A stretch of 64,000 nt of DNA from Megalopta genalis. Lineage: Eukaryota > Arthropoda > Insecta > Hymenoptera > Halictidae. The translations under genes and the position numbers were made by a program. The stretch is from contig NC_135027.1 in NCBI RefSeq assembly GCF_051020955.1, forward strand, positions 8,038,532-8,102,531, read 5' to 3'. This document shows, in pieces, positions 52,945 through 64,000 of the stretch; within the stretch, counting starts at the first letter, position 1, and each line of letters begins with the position of its first letter. The notes beneath the pieces are model-generated. The model worked only from the letters and a program-made list of their open reading frames with translations. It was not told the origin of the DNA and ran no database searches.

Positions 52945-53721
52945 GAAATAATGATTTCTGCGGTCGAAGAAGGTCGTTCGCGCGCAGTAAATTTAATCGG
53001 GGCGCGAAGCCAATATGCAGATATGATTTCCGTAGTATTGTGGCTTCCGCTTAATTGCAGTAATTGTATCAAAGTTGCGTTTGCACTTCAGTATGCCCAG
53101 CATTTACGGCGCGGCGGTGCGACGCTCGGCGCATAACTATAAACCTGACGAATGCGCGCGTATCCACGCATGCACATTCCGTTCGGTACGCGTTTCTAGC
53201 TGTCACAACGTTAACACCATAAGCTGCTTCGTTACTCGTTCCGCCGTTAATTAATCGGACCGTGTACACGCTTAAAGAAATCTGACGTGTACGCAAATAT
53301 TGGCGCAAATCAACCTGTTAGAGTCGTCGAAGGTTCGTTTGATAAATTAATGTAGAACGTGCGATGTTGTTCGAAGATTATCGCGTCCTTCTGAGATAAA
53401 TGAATTGAGTATTTCGATGATATTATTATTAATTGACGGCGCGGATTCTTATGCAAAATAATAATTGTCCACGTCAACTGCAAAAAACAGAAACTAAATA
53501 AAGAGTTAATTCTGTTTAAACAATTTTATTCGATTAAAAATAATATAATGACAGTTTTAAGTTCTTTTAATCCGTCTACTATTTTAAATTGAAGCTATTG
53601 ATATTAATAGAACGATCGATTGCTTATTCGATTCGCAAAATTGATCTTAGATTTTTAATTGTTCAACCATTTATTAAACTTCGATGCTAGAAATGACATT
53701 TACAAAATTATTCTGTTACAG

Positions 53722-53781
53722 AATGAAGGAGAGGATTCGACTAGTTTTCGAGGAAATCTTTCTACAAAAAGGAGATTTGAG
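53722..53781 (+). CDS. Internal exon: continuation of the same CUB domain
   Basis: This 60-base exon begins after TTCTGTTACAG and ends at a consensus donor (AG followed by GTGAGT). The AG left over from the previous exon plus the first A gives Arg. The frame then reads MKERIRLVFEEIFLQKGDL and leaves AG for the next codon. The alternation of hydrophobic residues around L-V-F-E-E-I-F-L is the second-strand region that normally follows C-x-Y-x-F in CUB domains, so both exons form one continuous module. Both ends are phase 2, so the exon preserves frame. The next expected block, with the second cysteine pair and the acidic Ca-binding site, was not found before the right edge, so the gene is partial here. 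Confidence 0.87.
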
Positions 53782-53904
53782 GTGAGTTTTTAAGTTATTG
53801 ATTACATTGAGTTAACTAGGAAATTGCTCGCTTGCTTTTCACCCCATTAGAATAGATCGAAGCTATTATTTCTCATGACTTTCCAAATGAAAATTCTATA
53901 GATC

Positions 53905-54095
53905 AATCTTCGTTTAGCTAATATATGCAACCATATTTAAACATAATTTTCATTTATCTAATATACGATATCAAATTTGACTAAAATTCTCGTTCAACGA
54001 ATTACTCGTACCAGACTTGATTAATATCTTCGTTTAACCAATATCTGGAACTAAATTTGATTAAACTCTTCATTTGACTAATGCGTTGTATGAAA
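53905..54095 (+). repeat. Degenerate minisatellite, about 50-bp unit
   Basis: Repeats of CTTCGTTTARCYAATATMTG-AAC followed by ATTTGAYTAAA stand in tandem about four times, immediately downstream of the second CUB exon. Confidence 0.65.
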
Positions 54096-54414
54096 CTTTA
54101 GTAAGTGAAACCTTCATTCAATTTTATTTTGCATTACGGAATTAAGTAAATCCATAAATATCCACGGTACAGCGAAATCAGTTAGACGTTTCCACGTCTT
54201 CTATCCGCCTCCCTCTTATTACGAAATACTGGAGCGACGATCTGACATTATGAATCATTTTGTACATCGACTGAGATTTCCATTCGAAAGAAAATTTGCT
54301 CGAATGTGATACGTGCATGTCACAGTATGTTGAATTAAGGAGTTCCCTTGTATGTATATCCGTCCCATATCCCGTACAGAAATTGAGTTCAGCAAGTTTT
54401 AAACCTGGCGGAGG

Positions 54415-54430
54415 AAGAGAGAGAGAGAGG

Positions 54431-54477
<47 letters not shown>

Positions 54478-54478
54478 G
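54415..54478 (+). repeat. (GA)n microsatellite, interrupted
   Basis: GA units with several GG and AA interruptions, lying shortly downstream of the second CUB exon. Confidence 0.93.
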
Positions 54479-57359
54479 ACGTAAAGGAGAAAGATTTAAC
54501 ATAGAGGATCAAAGACACGAACTCGGAAAGTATGGCCCGAGCTGTTCCGGCGCGACGCGGTAAAGAAAGCACCGTGAAATGAACTATGGTCGAGGACCGC
54601 CGATTTATAACATACAAAACTATGTCGCGTCAAAAGGCGCGCGTTGCAAAACGCGATACGATCGGAATAAAGTGCCGGCGCGAAATTTATGAAATTTCTT
54701 CCGGCCGAGAGCCGCACGTGTACAACTTCTCGCGTGAACGGACGCGCGGAGGCTTTGGATTCGAAAATCGCATGTTTGCTCGCGTAGCCCGAACTGATAT
54801 TTCGCGGTCGAAAATTCTTCGCGGAGAATGGAGCGGAGAAACAATCGAACTAAATTTAGAAACTATATAAAATAATATTATGCAAAATAAGGAACAGGTG
54901 ATTAACGTAATCAACCTGCATGCTGAAAAGTTTTCTGCAACTGGTTTAAGTAGAAATTTATTTATGCTTTTAATATCTCTTGAACATTTCTGATGCTTCC
55001 ACGGTGGTGTATTTAAACAACGTCCGCAGGCTACTCGTAATTAGTGTAACAGCCGACGCAGATAAAAGCTTCGTATAATATTTAGTTCGTACCTGCATCT
55101 TTCTTTTACACAACGTGCGTAACAAAATTCAATCCAGCATACATTTCATAATATAATATAGAGAAGTGCGAACTAGTGCGAACGATTAATTATTTTAATA
55201 CGCCTGGAGCAGCGTACAGTAACAACGTTTATACCAATTTGCTGTCCTTAGACCCGCCTTTATGGTGGATGTAATCTGAACCAGTTATCTGCGAGAGGTA
55301 TTTTCTGCCTGGGAGACTATCGTGATCCAATTCAACGCTAATTGTGAGATCAATTTAGTACCCAGCAATTTAGTAGGTTGATTGCTATTTTAGACAGAGT
55401 TGCAAACAGCGATGCAACCTGCGTCTAAAACGAGCATGAAACGTAATAATGGATTCATTTCTGGTGACTTTTCTCCTCGTCCGTTTCAAATGTACCGAAA
55501 AATAGGGACCACGTCTCGTTCTATCACATCCATTAAACAATTTAATTGTCAGGTCGCCGCTCGATGTCCGTGCAAGTTTAATAGATGTTCGCCGTTTTCC
55601 TATAGTGCGTGATAAATTTCGAGAGACCAATGGCCCCGTATGAAAGCCACGGTTGCGTCAGTTGTGCTTCTATTAGGTTAATTGTGAATTACGACGCCTG
55701 TCGGTTATTAACGTTTACGAGTTAACGAGCCACGATAACGAGTAGCAAGATCGCGAGTGCCGGGACGAAACTTTTCTATTTAAAAGTTCTCTGAGCCCGA
55801 ACATTGTATTCGTTACAGTTCGATGGTACCTCAACTCCCCCCCCCCCCCCCCCCCCCTCCTATAGCCTAACCCCTCATCGACCAGGGGACCAAGGCTTTA
55901 GGTGGATTAAACACGCAATGGAGATTTGCGTGCACGATGAACTTCCCGGGATTAATATTTTTTTTCCATTCAATCGTTTATTTAAACTTTAATGGGATCT
56001 AAACAAGGTAACGCTAAAGAGCCGTAAACTTGGCATCTTGACGTCTTTACGATTAGAGGAAGTTGTTGAAATCGACAGTCAGGATACACGGTAGCGGTCA
56101 TAAATTGTGATGAATTTTAATTTCGATTATACGCATTTTGCGTAACGTTCACTGATTTATTTAGTTGGTTCGTTTCGTGTTCTAATCTACGCAAGTGCCC
56201 AAAGACGACGCAAAACACATAGTTTCTTTTTAGGATCTCATGCATCTATGGCAAAAATGAGAAGTTGAAATGTAAAATTGTGAAGACGCATGAAGAATTT
56301 AATGATACTATTATATTATTTTCGAAATTTATAATCGAGCTTTATTAACAAAACTATTGAAAGAAACAATGTGTTCTTATTTAATTCCTGTTTGTTACTA
56401 CCCTCATGGAACATTTTTATTTTTATTTTACATTATTAACTTTCCAAATCATTCGGAAAGTTGTTTCGTTTTTCAAAAAGATTTCGTTTTGTATGGGTGT
56501 TAAAAAGGCACTCGATTCAGTACTTTGTCAATCAAAAACAGTATGTACTTCTAAGATTTGAAAGCTGTCAGAAAAATGTCAAAAAGTTTATCTTTTTACT
56601 TTCCACGTTGAAAAAGTCGTCTTTCATTTTCTCGTGGAAGAACAAAACAACTTTCCGGACGACCTAATAAATTTCACAAAATCTCAATAAATTGTTATTT
56701 TTATAATGAGACCCTTCGATGAGGAACGAAAGAAACATTCGATCAAATTAAAAGTTCAAGACACATAGATACTGGCAGCGATGAACACAATTCACAATAT
56801 TTAGGAATTGATATCCTATAGCTGATCGTTTAGTATCTCAGTTTATTGTATCGTTGATCTTGAAATTTATTAACTCCGCACGTTTGTGCGAGATAGTGTT
56901 TGTAGGTTTAAATAACCAGTTGATTTTCCATACGAATTGCTGCGTGTTCTATGAATATCAAAGGTTTATTGTGTTCGATAAGCTTATCTTCGTTTCATTA
57001 GTGCTTGCTCACGCATCGAACCCGCTTATTTTATTCGTACCAGCGGATTTTTAAATAACATCGCTTCGCGTGAGATAGTCATTTTACTTCAGCCTTTGAT
57101 CCGTGCCTCTCGTGTTTAGGCTATTTTGATCGATGCTTTTTCGTATAGAAACGAAAATACAGAAGACGGATCAGTTTCGTAACAGTAAATTAGAACATTC
57201 GTCGTATCAGAAAATCAACGATGACAGCTAACAATTTCGAGCTGCTGTTACGAGGACATAGTGTAATTGCTAAAGAAATATAAAATAACGTTCGGAGTAA
57301 ATGCATTCGAAATTCAGAATGGATTTGGTCTTCTAGTTGACTTATGGCAAATTTGAACA
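54479..57359 (+). other. Probable intron downstream of the second CUB exon
   Basis: The donor at 53782 opens an intron whose acceptor I could not find. A CpG-rich piece at 54500-54870 has overlapping frames on both strands. No cysteine-containing CUB continuation was found. Confidence 0.5.
55837..55857 (+). repeat. Poly-C tract (21 C)
   Basis: An uninterrupted run of 21 cytosines in an otherwise AT-rich region. It makes a frame with a run of Pro codons that is not credible as a protein. Confidence 0.95.
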
Positions 57360-57908
57360 TTAACCCTTAAAATAAACCCTTTTTGTTTTGAATTTTAAAA
57401 AATCGTTTTTTATAGGAATGTAGTCATATATATATAGGTTACGTAAAAAATAAATAAAAAAATTTAGGTAATAATATTGAGTATTTATTTTGAAAAAAAG
57501 TTGTATGTAGACTTTTGGCAGCAATATGTGTTTATTACTAAAATTATTGTAGACGTAAACAAATGGTCATGTATTTATATTATCTATTAGTATAGGAATT
57601 TTCAGATTATTTATAAATGAAATGCAGCAAAGCAATTGCGATTTTTGTTGTGACACAAAGCAACCTTGCATTTGATGCACTCAGTCCGTGAAAATCCTTT
57701 GCATCCTGGAAGTTATCACCCACCACATTCAAATGTCAAAAACCATAAACTTACTCGCCAAAAGTAATGTTAAGTCTTTTATTTCACACATGGTCTATTG
57801 TCTATTGTTATCAACGTGTGTTCGGAAACGCACATACTCAGGTTTTTGAATAAAATTAAGTGGAACTGGAATGTAGATAATTGGCAACAATATGCATTTA
57901 AGAGTTAA
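57360..57908 (-). mobile_element. Decayed piggyBac-like element between TTAA sites
   Basis: TTAA occurs at 57360-57363 and 57905-57908. The adjoining bases, CCCTTAAA at left and CTCTTAAA read inward from the right, form a short inverted pair. On the - strand the interior keeps a piece of transposase C-terminus. A direct repeat of TGTAGA-TTGGCARCAATATG occurs at about 57508 and 57872, so the 3' end may be duplicated or two insertions nested. Confidence 0.55.
57611..57706 (-). pseudogene. piggyBac transposase C-terminal fragment
   Basis: The frame contains GCKGFSRTECIKCKVALCHN and ends CFAAFHL before a stop. The series C-x-x-C-x-x-x-x-C-H with a terminal aromatic/His segment is characteristic of the Cys-rich tail of insect piggyBac-like transposases. 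A stop codon lies a few codons upstream in this frame, and no catalytic core is nearby. It is more similar to PGBD4-type tails than to the 8.6-kb remnant, so two different piggyBac lineages are present. Confidence 0.72.
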
Positions 57909-60900
57909 GTGTCATTTAACATCAACGTAGCTGAAGTGTCATGTTCGATGTAAGACGCAAGATAAAACAAATATTTCTTTATGTATACGATTGTTAACTT
58001 TTACGGTTAATATAGATATAGTTGAAGGATCTCTATAGAATCAGCAATGAAATGAAGCATAGGATACTTTATAGATCACTAAATTAATTAAAGAACATTG
58101 TACGCATTCGTCGAACACGAAATGAACTTTTTAGACAATCGAACGATTCGATAGCGGAGTTTTACTTAGGACAAAAATCATTGGATCGAGTTCGATGCAG
58201 TAAAAATTCAAGAAATTAAACAACAATCCAGCTCGTGTATCTTGCAGCGAGTGCAAGCAGTTATTATCATAAAAATCTACTAATCCCCGCTTCGTTCGAA
58301 GCACGACGGAACCGTTGCGAAAGAAGTTTCTCGTTGATCCGAACTTCCGAAAATCCATTATGTTCGCGCAAACGTCTGCAGCGACGTGTTTGTCGCAGTC
58401 GCGAACACAGGGACGTATGAAACAATCGGGAAATCGTACGCTCGCCGTAATCGCATTGTGTTAATAGAGCAGCGCGATTACATAGACGGGTTGCCGTGTA
58501 TCACTTCTGCGCAAATATTATAGTGGCGCGTTTCACTTAGGATATTACGGGCCGAAATTTCGCATAAATATATACCGCGCGGCCGCGCTAGACCTCGTAA
58601 ACGGGCACGAAAGGGCGTAAACTAAAATGAACGACTAAACTAATCAGAGTTGTCCAAATGTTTGCGAACCGGTAATAATGTCGACGACGAGGCACGGCGA
58701 CATCACCGCTAGTCGTCGACGTAGGCGTCATCATCGGTGTCGTGGAACTTTGATATAAAGCCACCTAAAGCTGACTCTGGCAGCTGGCGAACAATCGCGA
58801 GAGAAATCCTGTGAGAGGGTGGAGAACTGGTCCGGTATTCTTCGTTATTTCCCCCTCCACTTCGCCTTACAACGACACCCTCGGACAGATTCGTTCCCTT
58901 CGTCTCTGCCCGCCCTTTCCCACGCTGTCTAACCAGAATCCTCGTAGAACAGCGATAACGTACGCCATATATTTGTCCGATGTGCGAAATCGACCGGCCA
59001 GCTTGCTCCGATATGTGAAACTGGCCGAATGTATCCTTAGGTGGCGCAGGTTAAGAATCCGCTCTTGTAGAATCGGTAGAGAATAATGATGTTGAAAGAA
59101 TAAGGTCGATGCGTCGCATCACCGAAAAAGAGTTAACTAAAGGAGTCAACATTTTCCAACAATCTCACAACACAAATCGTAAACCATAATAGATGTTGAT
59201 CGGGTCACTATAATCGGGTTTTCCCAGGGTTTGCTCGAACAGGCATTACAAACAATCCTAAATGCCAATGCGGGCATGAAAGGCAGTGCATTGACCATGC
59301 ACCATGGCAGCAAATTACACGGAGTGAAGCGGGTTATTATTAAATTGTTTGGAAGAAACATTTTTTTTCGATCACATGCAACCACATTGTGGAGCACAAA
59401 GTATCGCGAAACGTTGTATTTAACAATTTTTTAGCACCTTGTACCGTTTTCCCGCGTACTTTGAAAATTGTTTCATGTTTGGAAAGACTTGCACTACATT
59501 TCTGAAAAGCTGCAGTTTCTCTGGAATTTTCAATTTTTCTATGTTTCCGTGTAAGTTCTGTTTCATTTATATTTCTTTCGCATAGTTATATTTATTGTAT
59601 TCGTCTCATTAAATACGTCGTATGCGCTCATAAAACATGATAAAAAATACTCACTAAATATCACGCTGTGCGTGACAATTTTCAATAATCTCGTTCTCAA
59701 AATTAATTTGATATTCTTTACGTAAAGTACAAAATCGCGGTCGATACACGTGTGTGACGCTGATAGCGAACGTGTTAAATAACTAATTAATACATGTTCT
59801 CCCGCGTTGCTAGCCGTTCCAAAGTGTTCAATTTCATGGATGTAATTACAACCGCGCGGGATTTTCCGTTTTTTCGTCCGACGGGCTGACGTCCGGCGAT
59901 CTTATCAGCCATGAATCAAACGTAAATCTTACGCTTCTTCAAACTTTACGGTGGCCAATATGTCAAACGTCTAATGCTTTCGATATTACGGGCATAAATC
60001 TGTCACGTGGTAATGCTGAGGGCTCTGTTATAGTCCCTTTAAACAGGTTATCATGAATTCCCTCGTCTTCCGAAGTTGCTTCACTGGATAGCGCCGTAAA
60101 ATCTCGTAGCTGCAGAATGTTAAACGTTTCGCAAACTGATGAAACAATCCGCCTCGTCGTAACGTTCAATTCGATTTGCCTTCCGTTTTCCCCGTAATAA
60201 ACATTTTCCCGCGTCGGAAGAAGAAGCCGCGGTGGCGCAGATCGAAACATTTCAATTATGTTACATTGTAATTATTCTACGAAATTCCCCCGGCAAAATG
60301 TTGCATTCGACGTTTGCGGCAAACTAATTTGCCAACAAGTAATTATCGAATTGCAGCTTCATTTGCATCGAAAATAAAAGCTTGAACGTGTTGTCATCAT
60401 TAGCATTTAATCAAAATAATAATTCAGTATTAGTTCGATGACAAAGCGAATTGCATTCACGCATCAACAACGTTTGATCAATTAACCGCGATAGAGGATA
60501 CGATTATCCCAAACACAAGAATTAGAGACACGACCGAAAAATATTTCCAGAAACTTTGTTTCCCGCTGAATCGTGTTTGCATAGCGGTCAAGACCGGAGA
60601 AGCCCCGATTCGCTGAAATTTCCGCAGCTTAGCGATACCACTAAGCAGACACAGCCGAAGTTCGTTTTAACCCGAAAAGAAAGACTGCACCGATTTATCT
60701 AAATACCGCAGCTGTTCGCCTAATTCCGGCTAGGAGAGGATACCGGATACTGCGCAGTTCTTTCATAGTGGCTCAGGAACGGCAGTAAAAACGTTGGAAT
60801 TTAACACGGTGCTCGAACCATCAGTCGTTATTAACCTCGCCACAATAGGCAATTGAAGTGACGGGGAACGTAACTTCCACGGGAATTCTCATTTTTAAAT

Positions 60901-62400
60901 CCTGTAGTGCCCGGCTATACCTGACCCCTAAATCCTTTGAGCGTGGCACGGACCATGATTCTACTTAACCCACATAAAGTTCCTCTCCGCGCGAAGACTT
61001 AGAGCCCAGAATGGTGATGGGGAGGTCGACTTGGGAAACAAGAGGTGCACGGAGACTTCCAGCTGCACCGTGCAGGAGTTAATCCTTGATAAATCCTCAA
61101 ACTCTGTCCTAATTCTGTATCGAGCTTCCTTAATTTCATTCCGCAGTTGACCTCTTCCTAGCTTTCGGAACCTTGAATCCGAGTGAACAGTATCGCCGTT
61201 CAACTCGTCCCCATTGTGTCTAGCCAGGCAGCTAGGGCTCGACGTACACCCGTGAACATCGATCAAAATTCAACATCCGAGATTCGTTCCATTCGATTAC
61301 GCGCGGATGCGATTGCCGTTCTGCTGCTCTCCGAAGACAAGAGTACGTGTAAGATGCGGAACTGGGTTTACAGCCACCTCGGCTGCTCTAAATACCGAAT
61401 TCGCTTCGTCGAAAACATTCGAATGACATACGAAAGTCGTTTAGAACTTCGTACGTTCGCTGATCCCGTTGCCAGTGATTTAAACAATTTGTTGGTTTCA
61501 CGAGTCGTCGATTTTTTTTAATCTTTCTCAGTTCGATGGAAACGAGCTCGTACTTTCACTTTTTGCATTGCTGGAAATAAAGATATTCCAACTGGTGTTT
61601 AATTAATTCGCACGATAATTGTTCAGGATTTATACTTAGTTTAGATGTGTTTAAATAAATGGTTTACGTTCAGGCATAGTGCAGGAGCTTTTTTAAACGA
61701 TTAAAAAGATTTAGACTTTGGTTTAGACAAATGATAGACATTTGTTTGTCAAAAAGTGTGAGGCAACACTTGAAATCATGCAATTTATTAGATAATTTTT
61801 TGACTTATTTTGGTGTACGCAGTTGCTTATGGACAAATGTTGAGTAACATTTTATATTATTCAATTTATTTGGTCACTTCTAAACAACTCAATTTTACAC
61901 TATCCCATTTGTACTATTACAGTTGACAAAGTATACAATTTTTCCCGTATTTTATACGCTGTGAGATTATCTTCATCTCGTTCTTCCGCAATGTATTTTG
62001 ACCGAAATGACTATAATTTTCGATGCGGACGCAAGTAATGAACAACTTTGAAATCGTATTACGTTATTACGTAAGTCGGAATACGAAAGCAAGACAAGGG
62101 AGAGAAAGAATGAAATATCGTCCGAGGCATAATCGGCTTTCACGACGACAATATTTTGCCGACGTCTGGAGGATGGAACAAGTTTTCAGAATTCAGCTCG
62201 CACGCCTTAGGGTATTGTTCGTAAATACTATTTTCCATCAAGAATTTATACGAACCTTTTGTTTAGCGTAGGCAACATATTTACAGTGCATGTGCAACAA
62301 TGCTCTCCTCTTCTGAAATAACAATTTATGTCGTTTAACATGGGGAACGTATCGTTAACAACGAATCGTTGTATCTATAAATAGTTATAGTATATATAAC

Positions 62401-62454
<54 letters not shown>

Positions 62455-64000
62455 GTTAATATTACACTATCGAATGAATGGCTCAGTAGAAATTTCATTC
62501 ATTTCATACGACATATTTTTCTCTGTTTTTTTTCTGTTTGAATTATGGTACCATTAACTTTGGTAATAATATTTTATTATTGCCTTCGCACTTTTATAAA
62601 GTATAAAAATCTGCATAAACTTGCGTGCAGTATTTGCAACTTATTGAAATCGTTACATTTTCTATTTTATTTTCATCCATCAAAATGAGAGCGTGTATTG
62701 ATACGTCTTCCTAAATTTTCACGATTTTTCATTGCACGTTTATCGGAAAGATTCGATGAAAACAAAGAACTGCATTTACTTCGTTGAACAATAAACAAAG
62801 GAAAGAATTTTACCATTTTATTTTAAAACTTATGCTAGAGATCGTTTAATAACCTGTGCTATCAAACAGTTGTTTTCTCATTGTTTAATCCTTTTTGTAA
62901 CGGAATCGCGTTTTGTCAACGCGTTCTATAAATCTGCTTCGGACAAACCCCGGGATTCCATTAAAAGCCATGGAATTTTTTCAAGCGCTCTCGTTATCTT
63001 ATTTGTTCGGCATTTTTCACGGGACACCGGAAGATTTTTTTCGTACGGATACACAGCTAGAATAGATTGTTTTTCGAATTCACTTGAGTGGCTGTTAGAA
63101 GCGCGTAATATTTTACGAGCGTCCCGGTACTTCCGTTTTGCTTATATCGACGGCGCCGTTGATTCATGGCCGATTCAAGCTGCAGCTACAAAAACCTGCA
63201 ATTACTGCAACGTGAAAATTTGTGACCCTCAAATATTAGTTCGGCTGCGAGGTGCATATTTTTTCCGTGTTTCGCGCGGCCGTCCTAATATCGCATCGTT
63301 ACGAGTTTTCGGCTGAGCACAAACATTCGCCAACAAAGGATAATTGATTGAGTCCGTTTCACTGTTTCCGTTGAATCGATTAACCTAGCTGTGTTTCCGT
63401 TGGAATTAATGTTTTGTGTTCGGCGCCGTGTTCTCTGAATGTTCGTTTGCCTCCCGCGGTGGAACGGCCATTAAAATTTTAGAATGTTTTCGTTGCACTG
63501 CGAATCTTTATGAACAGCGAAATTTGCCGGGAGCGGCTCGACAAGCCACCAGGCTAAATACAAATTTATTTCTTCTGTCGTCAATATTAACGGAGTCGCG
63601 ATTGTGGTAACAGCTGCCTCGTACTCGTTGCAATCTTCTCTAACGTCATTTGTCGAATACGCATCGAAGACCGATTCATTTTATAAATAACGCAGTCGAT
63701 ATCCGGAAAAATTTCACGATTAAAACGATAAAAGCAAAACGAATCGGAGTATTTCCAACGCGGCAAAAATTACAGATAATTAAGCCTCGGTGGAAAGCGT
63801 AATTGCAGTGAAACAAACGTAAATCATTTTGAATTCAATTTCTCTCCGAAAACATGGCGCACGCCGCTGCACGCCACTCGATCGAAAATAAATCGTATGA
63901 TGTGGGGAAATTAAAAGTATTTTTTTGATAAATTTAAGAATTCATGATTTTATTTTTCATTTGTTTAAGCGTTCGATAAAAGTTGATTTCATTCTTGTTT
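57909..64000 (+). other. Probable intron or gene-distal DNA, nothing recognised
   Basis: CpG-rich patches (58230-59060, 60900-61500, 62870-63600) alternate with AT-rich DNA. A 148-codon frame at 62870-63316 has no recognised motif and ordinary noncoding composition. A piggyBac-like right tip (GCGAACGTGTTAA) at about 59767 has no partner. Confidence 0.45.
62397..62458. repeat. (AT)n microsatellite with inverted flanks
   Basis: A pure AT run is bounded by ATAACTATTATAT on the left and ATATAATAGTTA on the right, so the whole tract is a perfect palindrome able to form a cruciform. Confidence 0.9.

Larger units (their letters stand above)
49974..53721 (+). other. Intron of the CUB-domain gene (3748 bp)
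   Basis: It starts GTAACT and ends TTACAG, joining two exons in phase 2. It contains a pair of related 55-bp segments (50467-50521, 50763-50817), a 64-66-bp tandem repeat (51756-51912) and a solo LTR with a target-site duplication (52516-52944). I recognise no further exon in it, but a short alternative exon cannot be excluded by eye. Confidence 0.85.

Noticed and set aside
53438..53475. Fourth CTGCGGAT-family element
   Set aside because: Only a left-end-like piece; no inverted right tip found.
59640..59790. piggyBac-type element ending GCGAACGTGTTAA
   Set aside because: Only one end is recognisable and no TTAA partner with a matching tip was found.
62870..63316. 148-codon + strand frame considered as a further exon of the CUB gene
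   Set aside because: No CUB cysteine pattern, and the phase and acceptor do not fit the upstream exon.

Overview
This is eukaryotic nuclear DNA, most likely from a hymenopteran insect (an ant or bee). I base this on the AT-rich but CpG-rich composition, spliced coding exons with consensus GT/AG borders, long GA/TC and TA microsatellites, and many small TA- and TTAA-flanked transposon remnants. The order and family are inferred. I saw no bacterial-style genes, operons, CRISPR arrays, rRNA genes or convincing tRNAs.

The window is almost entirely noncoding. The only gene I can support well is on the + strand. Two consecutive internal exons (49817-49973 and 53722-53781) splice in phase and encode the N-terminal half of an extracellular CUB domain. 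The best family guess is the suppressor-of-lurcher (SOL-1)-like or NETO-like CUB proteins, which are auxiliary subunits of glutamate receptors. The signal-peptide exon was not found upstream, and the rest of the CUB domain lies in exons I could not find before the right edge. Much of the window may therefore be 5' intron or upstream DNA of this gene. A second, much weaker candidate is a 65-residue open frame with a signal-peptide-like start on the - strand at 2320-2517.

Mobile DNA fills much of the rest. There are two solo LTRs with exact 5-bp target-site duplications: 10594-11239, flanked by CTCTC, and 52516-52944, flanked by GAAAT and lying inside the CUB-gene intron. There are two copies of a palindromic mariner-type MITE (23167-23384, 46724-46952), a third TA-flanked foldback element (44738-44971), and a CTGCGGAT-ended family (9941-10236, 29117-29309, 30799-30986). 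Broken piggyBac-like elements occur at 8434-9070 and 57360-57908, with piggyBac-type MITEs at about 6782-7014 and 34572-34799. All visible transposase pieces are truncated or frameshifted.

Tandem repeats are the other major component: a 23-bp minisatellite with diverged flanks (13249-14215, related array 15619-16092), a two-variant 16-bp satellite with a 144-bp higher-order repeat (36375-36893), a 49-bp satellite (42719-43353), an apparently perfect 109-bp duplication (17004-17221), and several smaller arrays. I found no convincing new multi-gene system. The best leads are the structured repeats, the solo LTR in the intron and the small secreted-peptide candidate.
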